Below, in pieces: positions 9,501 through 22,379 of a stretch of DNA of 64,000 nucleotides (position 1 is the first letter of the stretch; every line of letters starts with the position of its first letter). A model generated the notes under the pieces. That model was not told the origin of the DNA. It ran no database searches and was given only the letters and a program-made list of their open reading frames with translations. Both the position numbers and the translations under genes were made by a program. The DNA is from Scatophagus argus. Its lineage: Eukaryota > Chordata > Actinopteri > Scatophagidae. The stretch covers positions 3,131,501 through 3,195,500 of the forward strand of contig NC_058511.1 in the NCBI RefSeq assembly GCF_020382885.2, in the 5' to 3' direction.

Positions 9501-12500
9501 TGAGGACGCGTGAATGTAATAAACTTTGGTTGAGTCCCAGTGCAGCTTACCAAGTACTTCAGAGTCATCAGTTTGAATTTCTGAATATAAAATCATCAGA
9601 GAGGGGAGGTCAGCGGCTCACTTCAGATCACACTGACAGCTCAGCAGCTTTATTTCTTTAGTCAGAGATGGATACTTCTGAAATAGTGAAGTCAAGAAGT
9701 GTTGGGTTGATTGCCGTGACATTTGGCAGTTCCCTCATGATGTATCCTAATGAGTTTGTTGATCCTGAGTTCTCCTGTAGAAATATTGCTAAACATCAGG
9801 GATTTTGTTTAATATGGATATTGAACAATTGTGACCAAGATATGTACTGAGTGAGATTTGGTCAAAGCATGCAAAGAGACCATGTTTAAAAATTAAGCAG
9901 ATATTTATTCTTAATCATCCAACATGCCAGCTGATATTGGGTGATATCTCATCCCAGATTTACCAAATATCAGTGAAGTTTTCACTTGTCCTGACATAAT
10001 TGCATGACCTTAAACTTTGCTCCTGCAGGCCGCTGTGCACACTCTTTCCATGTGCTGAGTGGCGTGCTGACCAAATGAAAGGAAAACACCGATTCGGCAT
10101 TAGACTCAGCACTGGCTGCATGCTTGCTTTAAGTTTTTACAGTTGTGTATGTATTCATTTTCTGTGTAGAAAGTAGTAAATGCTGAATGGTGGTTTTCTT
10201 TTTCTTTTGGCAGTTGAAAAGCGAAGAAAACAATTAGGACAGAGCTTAAGTTTCATCGTCCCACAGCTTGTGGTTTCTTGCGTTTGTTTGCTTAAAAGAT
10301 ATGATGGATCTCCTCTGATGCAGTTTTCCTTTACTCAAGGTGTGATACCTACAATGTGGGCTGGTTTTCAGCCTGCAGTGCGGGGACCTTGGATTACGTA
10401 GTCAAGGCAGATCTGTTTTAAGACAAATCAGAGCTTGTAGATAAAATAAACTGTTCTCCGGAGTGTTTCAAATCATCTTTGATAACATGCAGTGGGACGT
10501 GCAGGAGCTCTCGTTTCTGCAAAGCTGAAACACATCGGCTCATGGTGAAGCCCGTGCAGCATGAGCTGCTGTGTGCTGTGGTTTGTCCCTCGACTCTTGG
10601 CGCTCTGAGTCACTGTAAGGCAGCAACACACACACACACACACACACACACACATCTGCGTACTGTCTTCAGCTGCTGTGAGCGAGCAGAATGCGGGAAA
10701 GAAGAGAAGAGAGGCGCTGCTTCGACTCCTTGCTGCCTTCCTGCTGTCAGAGCGATGGCCTACATTCTCACCCGGGGTAAAGAAAAAAAAGGCTTGTGCA
10801 GCAGACTGTGAGAATTTGTGAGGGTTGGGAGGAAATGGAGGGAAGGAGAAAAGGTAAAGGCGAAGAATGAGAGAAACAGAGACCACGTACAGGAAGAAAT
10901 TTATAGGGCAAGCGAGAAAACAGAGCGAGGAGAGGTGGTGGTTGTTGTTGTGGTGGTGTTGTGAGTGAGCTCACAGTCGAGCCCCGATGGCCCAGTTTTT
11001 GTGAACAATGCCAGGCCATAATAAGAAGAGTCACACAGCAGTTTTTAATTTCCTGCGTGGACTTTTGTAGGTGTTGGAGATGAAATCTGTGCTTGCCAGG
11101 ATGATGATACTGGGAGTAGAGAGAGAGAGAGAGTGACGGAGAACTTTTTCACAGGTACATTATCCTGTGCTAATGCGACTGGAAGTGTGCCTGAGCCCAG
11201 AGCACGCTGGTGAATAAGTCTAACAGTGCGGTGTCTCACCGTAAATGTGAAATGAACATATGGTGGTGTAAATACCCTCTGGTGTGTACATATTACATAT
11301 TGCAGTTATGTATGTTGGCACACCTTGCACAGTTTAACTATGTATATATATATATATGTATATATATGTATGTGCATATATACGTGTAAAACATTTCTGT
11401 GTACATATACCATTAGTATTATTATTATTACTACTGTCATTATATACCGTTGCTGCTACCATTATATACTGTATATACTGATACTGTTTTTCTATTATTT
11501 ATTTTCACACAAGTGTCCTTTAGATGTATTTTATTCTATTTTTCTATTCTATGTTTTACTCAGTATTTCATGTTATTGTGTGCTTTATTGTATTCAAATA
11601 TACTGGACTGCTATGACAACCTAATTTCCCCTCTGGGATAAATAATGTCATCTATATATCTGTCTGTATCTATCTATCGCGAAGTGGAGCATAAAGGTGT
11701 CGATGTGCCTGGGTTTTAAAGGGGTGGGTGGCGAGACTCTTCCAAAGTCTCAGTAAGATGTGGCCGTGCTGTGCAGGCGGCCGTCGCCACTTGAATGTGT
11801 CTTGCATATTTTTTATTTCTACACTTAAGAAAGCTTCAGCTTGGCGCCACGTACCCACTTTGTTGTTTTTGCAGTGTTGCTGTTATTACTGAATATGTAA
11901 AGCAGATGAATGGCCATGGGCCTCTGCTATGCTCATTTCATTTTTTTTAATGAGTTTGGTGTCTTCTCAAACACTGTTGCATGTGACATTGGGTGTGAAG
12001 GCTAGTGTGTTTACTGCCATGTCAGAGGTTGGAGCTGATGATTCAAGCGAAGGAGATGAACTTGTAATAAGCGCTGATGTTCTCTGTGATATCACAGGAA
12101 GAAGAAGATTTAAGACGTGGTCCTTCTTTTTGGTTCCAGCCAGTTTGATGATAAGTGATTCATCTTATCAGAAAACTTGGCTCCTTCAGTCATCAGTTGA
12201 AAAAGCATTTAACAGCATTTAAAGTGATAACCTTCAAACCAATACATGATTATAGACCTTGGTGCATTTAAGGATTCCTTTAGAAGTTATGCCTGAACTT
12301 TATTCATCTTTGTATCACAACTGGACTCATTTGGGTGGAAATAACAATAAACTAGAAATACCACCTGTGGCCCACACATAAAACGTTAAACTGATTAAAG
12401 GGCCGTGACTAGTCGCAGGTGACTGTGGGAAAAGTTTTGAAAAATTCTGACAGCAGTCCTGATCACACTGCGGTTGACTGAGCACCATGCAGCCGTGTTC

Positions 12501-15500
12501 TTAGTTGCAAAGGTGTTGCGTTGGCTTTTGAGAACATGCTAATTTCACATGCCAGTTTCCTATTGACTGGCTGCTGTAGACTTCCTACTGGTTCACGACA
12601 GAGGGGAGGTACAGGGGTGGAGAAGCTGGGTCCAAAACCCAAAGACTCACCATGACAAAGATGAGCATGTATTTACCAGCTTTAAAGAAGCTGGAACCAG
12701 CATTATTTTACATTTGTATGTGAAAAATGACCGAAATGATGAATTGATTATCTAAATAATTGCCGTTAAATTTTCTTTTGATCAGTCGTTGCAGCTCTAG
12801 TGAACACTTGGTGTCAGGGCTTTGCCTTGTTGGGAGTCGAAGGGAAGGCAGCTTGATTTATTTATTGCACAGCAGAAAAGGCTGCTGCCTGTTGCACCGG
12901 TGGTGTCTAGACTGTGGCCATCGACAGACGGAAACGGAGCACTAAGAGGAATGAAAGTGGCTTCGTTGTTTTATTTGAAGTGTGATGTGGTGCATGTAGC
13001 TACTGTTTGTGGTCCACACATTAAAATGCTGGCCGCAAGCTTGTGGCCGTTTCACACACAGGTGTTTTCACACCAGTGTTTCAGCTGTTTACGACTCCTT
13101 TAGGAGACGTGATTGCAGTCGGTCGTAACCCTCCACCCACTCGCTGTGTTACACATTCAGCATCCCAGAACCAGCAGTTGTCCTCAGCCGTAGCTCTGTT
13201 CTCAATGACAGCTCTTTTAACAGACGTGTGTGGATTACTCAGTTTTCCCCTTGTTTTTTGTTTTTGAAAGTTGAGTTTTGAAGGAAAATGGGAGTAGTTG
13301 ACAGAAGGCAGGTGCATGCAGAGACAGCATGTGAGGGTTATTTGTATTTAACGTTTGAACCTTTCTGTTGTCCGTGTGCCGTTTAGGTGCTGCAAACTCA
13401 ACACGTTGTGCAGCTGCCTCACGGGAGGAACTTTGTAGTGAAGACTGTTGACTTTAACTGTGAAGAAGCTGAGGTGTAAGATTATTTAATGAACATAATG
13501 GATGCCTGAGTCCATGTTGTTGGTTTAAGGCCAATACAGACGCTTTTTAGCCAATCTGACTGTGTACCTTGAGGGCTGATGCTGTCAGGCGGCCAGTTTA
13601 CCGCATTGGATAAGACTAAAATAATTAATAACAATTATCTAATGAATTTCCCTTCAGTTTTGTAAAGACATTCATGGTATGTATCTTAATTATTTTCCCA
13701 AAGTGTTTTCCTGTGGTGATACCACAAGGTCAAGTGAAGTTGGAAGTTGTTGTTGAACTTGGTACAGATAGTCAAGTTCCCCGTGAGATGAATTTTAATG
13801 ACTTTGGTTCCTTTGGTTTGCCTTCACAAGGTTTATTTATTCAATACTTTGTTATACCTGCAAACATTCCCAACATCCTCAGCTGTACTTTGTGTTCAGT
13901 ACTAATTAACAATTGTTAATCTACAAACATTAACTGCAAGATAGTGAAGATGGTAAACATTATATCTGGACTGTCATTGGCCAGTTGATGCTGACCTTAA
14001 GGTCAAAGCGCTGCTATGATTCAGGTCCTCTTTAAAGACCTCACTAGCCTGGCAGTAGATGATAAGTTATTTGCTGATCATTTTAATCACCCCTTTTCCT
14101 GTAAATAAACCGCCCCTTGCACACACACAACAGCACAATTGGGCCTTCGTTAACCAGGAGAGCTTACATCACAGTCACTTCATTTAAAAAAGGATGTGCG
14201 TCCCTTTGACGTTTTCTGTCTCATGTTATATGTTGGCAGGTCGCTTTAAATCAGTGGATGTATGGGAAACCCTGTGCTTGACTTAGTGCCCTACATGTTA
14301 CCAGAGCCAGTAGACTAAAGCAGCTCAGCTTCCCTTTGATACTGTCCAAAAGAAAGGTCCTTCCAGATTCACTTTCGTCCTCTGTCCCACCTCCTGTTGT
14401 CTCTTTCAATTGAAATACAGGCCACTGAGGTGTGATTTCCATCTCAAGCCAGCACTGTGACTTTTTGGCTGCACTTGACAGTTAAATATGTGTAAATGAA
14501 AAACAGGTTTGGTGACAAAACTAGTATTGACTGTCATCAGTGGTGTCTACACAAAGGAAATAACGTTGTTGGTTTTGCACACACGAGAGCACCTGACTTT
14601 TGGAAATCAGGAGGAAAGATACTGCGTTTCCTCCTACCAGTACATACACCAATACCACTAACCTGTCAGTTAGTTTTTTTTTAACCCAAATTTGACCTTG
14701 TTTTAAAGAGAATTACAAATTAGTAAATTATTGAGAATCTGCCTATAGACCTGATGCCTTTTAAATGAAATGAGCATTTAAACCCAGTGAGAGAATCCAG
14801 TTTCAAATATCATGTTAACATTGTGTGCATGTGATTTGATTTTTATATGTAGACTCCATTTCGGCTCTGGAATTCAACTTAATTTGTTCTTGTTATCGTT
14901 TCAATCTGGAATTGGGCTCAGTTATTTTTCACAAATGCAGTCATGTAAAGAACACCTGTGACAAACTTAGTTAAGCACATTATTGTCATACATTCCAGTT
15001 TAGTCTGCAGAGGGGGCATTTCTTTCCTTCCCGGTTGAAGTCCAGTCTTGCATTGGGACTAACCCCCTTCAGCATTCCCGCAATTGGGACCTGGGAAGTT
15101 ACAGCCTTTTTTACTGCCCATTTACTGCCAAACTGTCATGCTGTGTACATTAACTGCTAAACTGACAACTTGCTGCTAGATAGCAATAACCAACTAAGTT
15201 AGCAGCAGTGAGCAGTTACTTTAGAAACAGGGTTGTTGGTTCTTTTTCCCTGTCGTTTATACTCACCTATAACATTTGATGACATGTCCAAATTGCACCA
15301 TTTAAGTTGAGATCAAGAAAAGTATTCGTGACAGCCTTTGATGGTATAATGGAAAGTCCAAATTGTACCACAATGACCTCAAGGAGGTCCTAACTATTGT
15401 CACACAGGTGTAGGGATTTTAACCTGGAAACATCAATTTAGCGCTGATGACTTATTGATGAAGTGGTCAGAGCTCTGAGGTTGAAGAGGTACTGCACTAA

Positions 15501-16196
15501 TACTACTGCTGTACTGCTACTCCTCCTCCCACAGGAGAGTTGGTTGTGTTGGTTGAGCTTTTGGTTTTTGACAGAAAACACTGAGCATGTTTGCAAATGT
15601 GCAGTTTTTTTTCAGTGTTTTTCGAAAAATGTTTGCTGAACATTCTGTGTCAAGTGCCGTGTTTACCTAAACAAACGTTTAAAAGATAAGGCAGGGTGTA
15701 TTGAAAGTCCCTGTGGAAATCAAACCCTCATCATTACGGGACCCACAGGTCTGTAATTATTGACTGGCTCAGTTGCAGTTAGTGAGCCATGATATGACTT
15801 ATTGTAGTCTTGACTAAAACATGTCACCTGAAATGTGACAGCACATCATTAAGTTGTTCCGAGAGCTCTGCTCTCACTCGTTCCCGTGGTGAAGTTGTTG
15901 ATTGTTTGGTTGCCTCTTTATGTTTGTTGTCGTAACTCATTTTTGCTCATTGCTGTCTTTTGTTGCAAAGGATGTCACCATGAACACATTACATACTAAT
16001 CTGTTCAGAATGTCCCCTCTTAATAATGACACTGATATTGATCAAACGTATTGTCGTAAGTTTTCGGTTCTTAATTTTTGCCTCTTCAAGATTCCAACGA
16101 AGACCACGACTGTCAAATCAAGCAACTGTATTGCTTTCTTTAGTCTCAGTGAAACCCTTGTAAACAGTGTTGCTGAATGTTGAGCACTTTTATCAT
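6567..16196 (+). other. ncoa1: ncoa1 5' intron, first part
   Basis: Long intron sequence without supported genes. It holds a (CA)n tract at about 10627-10655, a (GA)n tract at about 11117-11132, TA-rich microsatellite at 11340-11385 and a TCTA/TCTG run at 11648-11680. At about 11615-11655 is a retroelement-like 3' tail (cctaatttcccctctgggat then aaataatg). Short open frames have no recognisable domains. Confidence 0.55.
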
Positions 16197-16204
16197 GTGT
16201 GAAA

Positions 16205-16475
16205 GGAAGGAAAGGAAAGGAAAGTGACATATCTTGTCATTGGAGGGAACTCACTCCAATGAAATTTGTTCTCTGCATTTAACCCACCCAAGTGACGTGC
16301 ACACACACAGCAAACCCGGGGCAGTGGGCGACCGCGTGCAGCGCCCGGGGAGCAGTGGGGGTTAGGTACCTTGCTCAAGGGTACCTCAGCCATGGACACC
16401 GGGACGGGGAATCGAACCAGCGATCCACCGGTTACGGGTCCGACACCCTAACCGCTGATCCACGACTGCCCCGTC
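16205..16475 (-). mobile_element. tRNA-derived SINE (complete, minus strand)
   Basis: On the minus strand the head reads GGGGCAGTCGTGGATCAGCG, which is box A-like. It then has a perfect box B, GGTTCGATTCC (16408-16418 in + coordinates), a body containing 'gagcaaggtacctaaccccc', and a CTTTC-rich tail at 16205-16224. The 8-bp direct repeat gtgtgaaa flanks it at 16197-16204 and 16476-16483. This is the layout of a fish tRNA-head SINE. It is not a functional tRNA gene, since the fold is not completed. Confidence 0.85.
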
Positions 16476-16483
16476 GTGTGAAA

Positions 16484-18312
16484 TTGGCTGCTCACATGAA
16501 TACTTTGATCCACATCAAATGTGCCATTTCTCTTTCAGACCCTCATACAGAGGTGTAACAGGTACGTAAGGCTACTGGTTCCCAGCAGCCACAGCTCGTT
16601 GTCTTCTTCTCGCTTCTCATTTCACTTGAGTGCTTCTCTTCAGTACATATTGTATGAGCTCGTTGGCGGCAGCCCGAGAACAAGAATTTTATTGCCAACG
16701 GCTGGTGTTATTGTGGTGCATGTGAGACATAAAGAGCTCAAAGGTATATCATGCAAGATTTTCCTGAAGAATTTCTGTATTTAAATTGTGTATAGACTCG
16801 CAGAAAATTTTGCAGCTCTCTTTTACATGCTCGATATCAGTAATGATGGCAAGTAGAAAGATGCAGTGCGTAAAGTGTTTAGACAAAGGGATGATCGAGA
16901 CCAAGATTTGTATGTTAACATAACTAAAGTTCAAGTCCTCTTGAACTTTAGTTCGACAAATCTTGGCCTCGTCCTCTGTCGTAATTCAAACAAGTGATCA
17001 GTCTAGTTTTCTTTTGAGCGTAGATTCTTGGTTTGTCTCATTGTTGCATAATAAGGTGTTATTCTAGAACTCATGACCGTATGAAGATTGCTCTAAAAGT
17101 TGAGTCATTCAGTACCTGAAGTACTACTGGATTATAATTTAAAAAGTACCAGACTTCTGAACTGGTACTCGCTCGTCGACCTTCTTCTCACTGAAAACAC
17201 CTTGTGCTCATGTAAGCTGACTGACTTTACACATCTGCACCATTGGTCACATCGTCCTTGTCCTTTATTTACAAGCATGGGTGAGGACTAAAGACTGTCA
17301 TGGTGTTCCATAACAAACCAGTGTGAGCTGGTCTGCTGGAGCCGAAACTGCAGCTGGACCAAACTAGGTGAAGGACAGATGGAGCTTCCTTTCTCGTCTT
17401 TGAACATGAACAGGTAGAGCCTCTTAATACGTCCGCGTGTTCAGAGACGAGTTCGAAGGAGAAAATAATGTAAAGAGAAGGCATCCTCTTTGCGACCCAT
17501 TGTGTTCAGAGTATTATAATATATTCAGAGTACACATGCTGACAGGGTCTTGTCACCAGTCTGGAGAGGGGGTACTTGCCGGTTTATGTCACTCTGGCCA
17601 GATACATTTTGACATTGCATGCCACTGTTGTGTGAAATCTAAATGTGTGTGCTACTTGAGGAAGTCTTTTAACTGATATTTTAAAAGTATTACGTAACTA
17701 CAATGAAGCGTCACTGCCAGGAACAGGTTTTTTGGTATTTTCATCACCACAGGAAGCAGCTAAACACAGGTGCTCATGACATATGACGGCAGGAATACTT
17801 CTCCTCTGTTGGTGTTTTTGGTGCTGTGTAGACACAATGAGGAAACAAATGCTAACATCTGAAATCTGTGTTCTTCCCCCCTGGTTCACCACAAGGAAAT
17901 TAAAGTGACAGAGGCTGGCCAGTTGACGGTATGTAATTGGCTTGTGTTCAGCGTACACTTAGCTCACTCAAGGTTCGTCTTGTGTTGGCAGCATACTTAC
18001 TCTGAAGTGGGAGCTGAAATGACAGTTCCTAGTTTATTGTATCTAAAGCAAATACAAAACTTTAAGTCTTAAGGTTATTTGCAAGTCAGTGTCATAAGGT
18101 AATCACAGCTCAGAAGTGGGTGGTACTTGTGATTTGTCTTTACCTTTTGCTGTTTAGGCTGGAGCCACAGCCGCTGTATAGCTGGCAACAACAGATATCA
18201 TATGCTCAGAGGTATGCGTCACTGTCTCTGTGTATTTAATTGTTCTGTCTTGTCTTTTCCTTGAAGACATCACAATGTAAGGCCCCCACAGTGCTCTTAC
18301 ATGCTTAATGTG
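16484..18312 (+). other. ncoa1: ncoa1 intron segment with a foldback
   Basis: No gene is supported. The notable structure is the imperfect-outside, perfect-inside hairpin at 16901-16966, listed separately. Confidence 0.5.
16901..16966. repeat. Foldback / inverted repeat
   Basis: The inner arms aactaaagttcaag (16922-16935) and cttgaactttagtt (16940-16953) pair perfectly around a 4-nt loop. The outer arms ccaagatttgt (16901-16911) and acaaatcttgg (16956-16966) also pair perfectly. A 10-nt against 2-nt internal loop separates the two stems. Confidence 0.9.
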
Positions 18313-18703
18313 CACTACATGATCAAAAGTATTGGGACACACCACTTTATTATTGAATTCAGGTGTGGTATGGGCCTGTTTCTCAGGGTTTGAACTCAGC
18401 CCCTGACTTCCAGTGAAGGGAAATCTTAATGCTTCAGCACACCAAGACATTTTGGACAATGCTATGCTTCCAACTTTGTGGCAACAGTTTGTTGAAGGCC
18501 CTTTTCTATTCCAGCATGACTGTGCCCCAGTGCACAAAGCAAAGCTCCATAAAGACATGGTTGGATGAGTTTGGTGTGGAAGAACTTGACTGGCCCACAC
18601 AGAGTCCTGACCTCAACTCTATATTAATGTTTATGTATTTAGAATGCACAGTCCTTGTTGGTGTAATGATTAGCTGTCCCGGTACTCTTGTCTATGTAAT
18701 GTG
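18313..18703 (+). mobile_element. Tc1-like transposon, internally deleted copy A
   Basis: The left terminal sequence cactacatgatcaaaagtat and the right end ctcttgtctatgtaatgtg form an inverted pair. The interior at 18421-18618 encodes a damaged transposase end segment, including LDWPTQSPDLN, the Tc1 DDE-region motif. The rest of the transposase is missing and the right half is degraded. It lies in an ncoa1 intron, opposite in orientation to copy B at 28308-28827. Confidence 0.85.
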
Positions 18704-19845
18704 CATGCAATGCTGTCATAAAGTAATTGCACAGATAAAATCAACCTGCACAAATACGTTACTTTAGTCAGCGGGTAAAATTCGTAATAGCTGACTCCAT
18801 TCACCCTATTCATTCATGACAGCCGGCTACACTGTGACATGAGCAATTACAATATATGTGCATCTACCAGTTTATCTCTCAATGAATTTAACAGTTGCAT
18901 CATTGACAGGAAGTCTTAAATAAGAAGATTCTGCCCACCGATGTGTGTGTGTGTGTGTGTGTTTTTTGATGAGGCGTTACGACTATGAGAGGTGAAGCCA
19001 TGGAAGTTGACATAACAGTGTGTCGACTTGGCCGTGTGCAGGCTGTCCCTACCTGCTGGGTACCTAACTAGCCAGCTGTCTGCGGATATTAAGCTGATGT
19101 CTTGTTAAGAAACACAAACATCAGGAGCAGATGAATCAGTATGCAGACATTTCTGCTCTGCGTGTGCTGAGAATGATTATTAAAGGGGATGTCTGCACTC
19201 CTCTTAGTTACAGCATGTGGCACTGGCAGGCTATGGGTCTATGGATTAACCTGTGATTTTTTTTGATTAATGATGATTCATATGTGTTACACATGAAGTT
19301 CTCAAAAAATATGTTGCTCCAGTCATGTTTTCCTCTTTCTTTTTTTTTCTTTTGCTTCCCATAGTTATAAAAAACAAGATAATCAGGAAAAAACAATTGT
19401 GCCGCATTCTGTTTTTCAATTATGCTCTCATTTTGTCTTGTGTGATGAATCAAGCGCACCCCTTACTTTAGAGCTGTGCCCTCCCTGAAAGCCCAAACTT
19501 AGAGTTAGAGGAGAACCTGAGCATAAGACAGCTTGCACACATGCATGAGCTCTCGACAGTGACGACTCTCAGTAGTTTAGGGAAATTAGGGTTCAGATAC
19601 CCCCACCTTTGGTAACTAAAAACAGATTTTCCGATCACTTTTATGGGAAATTTTGTCCACTTAGGGTGCACCATTATAGAACTCCTGTTTTCTTGTTTAC
19701 ACCATACTTGAGGTGTTTCCTGGTGTGTAGATTGTGTGATGATTGTTAATAATTTCCATGATGTGAAATTGAACACTTGTGAGTAAAGCATAATTTGTAC
19801 AAAGATGTACCCTAACAGTGTTACGTTTCTAATCTCTTCACTCAG
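18704..19845 (+). other. ncoa1: ncoa1 intron segment
   Basis: It contains a (GT)n tract at about 18941-18962. No coding or RNA gene is supported. Confidence 0.5.
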
Positions 19846-20075
19846 TCCAGAGGCCACTCGGCTTCTCCCAGCACCTGGGATGCTGCCATGTGACAGAGCG
19901 GCCGTGGAGCCATAACGCCACCACCACCACCACCGCTCCGTCATCTTGACTCCATACTGCTCGTCCACCACTGATCTCACCCCGAGAATCCCCTTCCCGC
20001 CTTTATCTTTGCTCTGAGCCCTGGACAAGGCCACCACAGCCACCACATGACTCACCCACTGGAGCCCTAGATCAA
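19846..20075 (+). other. ncoa1: Probable ncoa1 untranslated exon 2
   Basis: This is a 230-nt GC-rich island in AT-rich intron, preceded by tctcttcactcag and followed by a strong donor GTAAGTAAA at 20076. It has no long open frame on the + strand, so it would be 5' UTR. A CCA repeat lies at 19917-19933. The splice-site quality and composition contrast support it, but no transcript evidence is available. A 195-codon open frame on the other strand is a by-product of this composition. Confidence 0.4.
20047..20070 (+). promoter_or_regulatory. ncoa1: Candidate 7-codon uORF in untranslated exon 2
   Basis: ATG at 20047 opens the peptide MTHPLEP and stops at TAG 20068-20070, just before the donor. 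A minimal ATG-TGA also lies in the same exon. These could lower initiation at the main start if the exon is used. Confidence 0.3.
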
Positions 20076-21869
20076 GTAAGTAAAGTGTGGCCAGTCAGTT
20101 TTGTGTGCTCCGCTAGAGTGTCGGGAATATGTCTCTCTTTAGTAACTTTAGTAGCTGATTGTATACTTTAGGTCTTGGGCTTGTAGAAAATATGTAGCTT
20201 TTTTTATTATTCAAGGCTGATTCTCATTCATTATTCCTAGAATATTCCCATCATGTTTGTTTATTGATTTTGTTGACTGAATATGCATGCGTTATTTATG
20301 ACTTTGGAGCGAACTCAGCTTCCAGCGAAGCTTTAAGGCCATGTTTGTAGGATGGCACTGGTGGAGGTGAACAGAGGTCAATATTTAATATTCAGAGAGA
20401 CAAAGTAAGACACAGGAGCTGGTTATTTTGCTGTATTGAACTGAGTGTGGGACTCAATGGCTGAGCTGCTGCTTGTTTTCTAAGGTTGTGAGAGAGACAG
20501 CATCTAAAGATTGTATTAATCATCTTTGATTCTGTCAGTTATTTTTATTTATTTTTTTTCAGTGGCTGATTTAATCTCCCAAATACCGGTAATTGAATCA
20601 TGAAAACGACCATCACAGTTGCTGAGAGCTCAAAATTACATCATCGAATTCATTTTGTTCTAGAAGATGAACGATCCAAAAAAAATTCAGCAAATATTCA
20701 TATTTGAGAGGTTTTTGTCCATTGATTGTAAAGCAGTGATTGAAGGGATGATCGTTTACTGTTTTTATTCTGTGGTGAAATAAATGTTATAAAGTAATAT
20801 CTAGAACAGGATGTACCCTGGGATGGAGGTGAAGCAGTGGAAGTGAAGCGTGGGAACATGGAAACTCCATAACGAAAACTAGATTCTTACCTAGAAGATG
20901 CTGTCCAACCTCCGACAGTTCAGCTAACGAACGAGTCCTTGTCTCGACAAAAACCTCTGCCTCAGCGTCGTGGGAGTCGGCCGTTTTGATGGCAGATCCA
21001 CAGAGTAGAAAGGATGCTTTAGCCTGCTCAAAGGTGTGTGAATTATCTGCATTTTGCCTGGGGGCGGAGCTGAACGTGCTGCTCTGTGAATAATCGGCCA
21101 CACATATGCTCCTTTTACACCAAGTTTGATGGAAGAAGAGATGCCGAAACCCGGAAACAGTGTCAGTATTCATAAGAAGCGACCAACACTTTTTCATTTC
21201 AGTACGCAAAACAGATAACGGCTCAGGGCTTTGCTGTCTCATTGCGGACTTAATGGTCTGTCAGTTTAATTTTGACGAGGACGAGTTAGTTCAGGCTAAA
21301 TTATTAGTTAAGAGAGAGGGAGAAGAAAGATAATACCTCTCTGTCTCTCTCACAGCCTTACTCCCCTGAGCTGTGTGCTCTGAGATTTGTGGCCCCAAAC
21401 CGACTGCACGGCTCTGAACATCCCAGCGTGTCTGACTGCGCCTCCCTTTAGCGTTTGACAAGTTGAAATGAGGACACGCACACCCACACTCGCACTCCAA
21501 ATTACACCGAGACCAGCGAAGTCCAATAAACGATGAATATTCATGTGGAATTATCAGTCTGGCAGTTTGAAAATGCTCTGTGAGAAATTAGGTGAGCAGT
21601 GACACACGTAGGCACTGAGAACGGTACATATGCAGATCAGCCTGTCTAAATGGATGCCGTCATCCTGTTATTTTAAAAAGAGATTCTTAATTTTACTGAC
21701 AGATTGAAAGGTGTGTTTTGTCGCCATGTTTAGGACTTGGAATGGACATCTTTCTGTGCACCTAGAATTGGACAAGGGCCAGTTCCCCTTCTGTGGACAG
21801 GGTGCATTATGTTTTCAGATTGTCTGTAGGTCTGTTTGTCCCATTCTGTCTCACACACAAGAAGAGAAT
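20076..21869 (+). other. ncoa1: ncoa1 intron segment
   Basis: No gene, repeat family or structured element is recognised here. The 151-codon minus-strand open frame at 20787-21242 shows no known domain. Confidence 0.45.
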
Positions 21870-21960
21870 GTCTTTCAAATTTGGCACAGGCATCCGCTTG
21901 GACTCAAAAGATTAGTGTTAGAATTTGGTGGTCAAAGGTCACAGAACACATGCTTGGCCA
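21870..21960 (+). repeat. Interspersed fish repeat, copy 1
   Basis: Sequence around catccgcttggactcaaaag and gaatttggtggtcaaaggtc resembles the segment at 34690-34800. Both look like diverged members of a common fish interspersed repeat with the core 'ttcaaatttggcac...cttggac...ttggtggtcaaaggtca'. The family name is not recognised. Confidence 0.6.
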
Positions 21961-21999
21961 TAACTTCATTCATCAGCTAATTATGATGACATGACGACA

Positions 22000-22371
22000 T
22001 CATGATGTTTTCTGTCTGTTATTCAGCAGCAGGACTCGGGAACAGAAGGGCAGATTGTGACCAGGTTTCACACGTGCTCACATACTGAGTTGGTGACACT
22101 AGTCTTGAGTGTCCACCTTGAAGCTGTATCCATGCCGTATTGATCTTCTGTGTTGCCGGGATGAACGTGTGAAGCATCCACATTTTAGAATCCGCAGCTT
22201 ATTTGAGGTTTTGTAGTCCACCACAGGTTCATTGGTTTTGCTAACATTGAGTTTCAGGTGATATTCTACTGTGTGTGATGAAGCTCTCTATCAGAGCTTC
22301 ATTTATTATGATTCTAGACAGACATGGATGTTAAATGCAACTTGACTGCAAGATGGTGATTCTAGTTTATG
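22000..22371 (+). repeat. Repeat block R1, copy 1
   Basis: About 370 bp align with 57549-57915 in the same orientation. The shared start is catgatgttttctgtctgtt and the shared end is gattctagtttat. Divergence is moderate, with small gaps. On the minus strand the other copy keeps an 81-codon open frame, but this copy has in-frame stops. Confidence 0.8.
22278..22302. repeat. Small perfect hairpin inside repeat block R1
   Basis: Arms atgaagctct and agagcttcat flank a 5-nt loop. In the second R1 copy the left arm is conserved (acgaagctct) but the right arm is absent, so the second arm is a later change in this copy. Confidence 0.8.
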
Positions 22372-22379
22372 GTTTGTAG

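Noticed and set aside
13387..13473. Exon-like segment between a tttag acceptor and a GAG|GTGTAAG donor
   Set aside because: Splice signals are weak and there is no composition contrast; it could be another untranslated ncoa1 exon but support is insufficient.
16408..16475. A true tRNA gene on the minus strand
   Set aside because: A- and B-box-like sequences are present, but the fold is incomplete and the body, CTTTC tail and flanking duplication show a SINE.
19468..20055. 195-codon minus-strand open frame with a Trp run
   Set aside because: It is antisense to the GC-rich probable 5' UTR exon; the Trp run comes from the CCA repeat. No domain is recognised.
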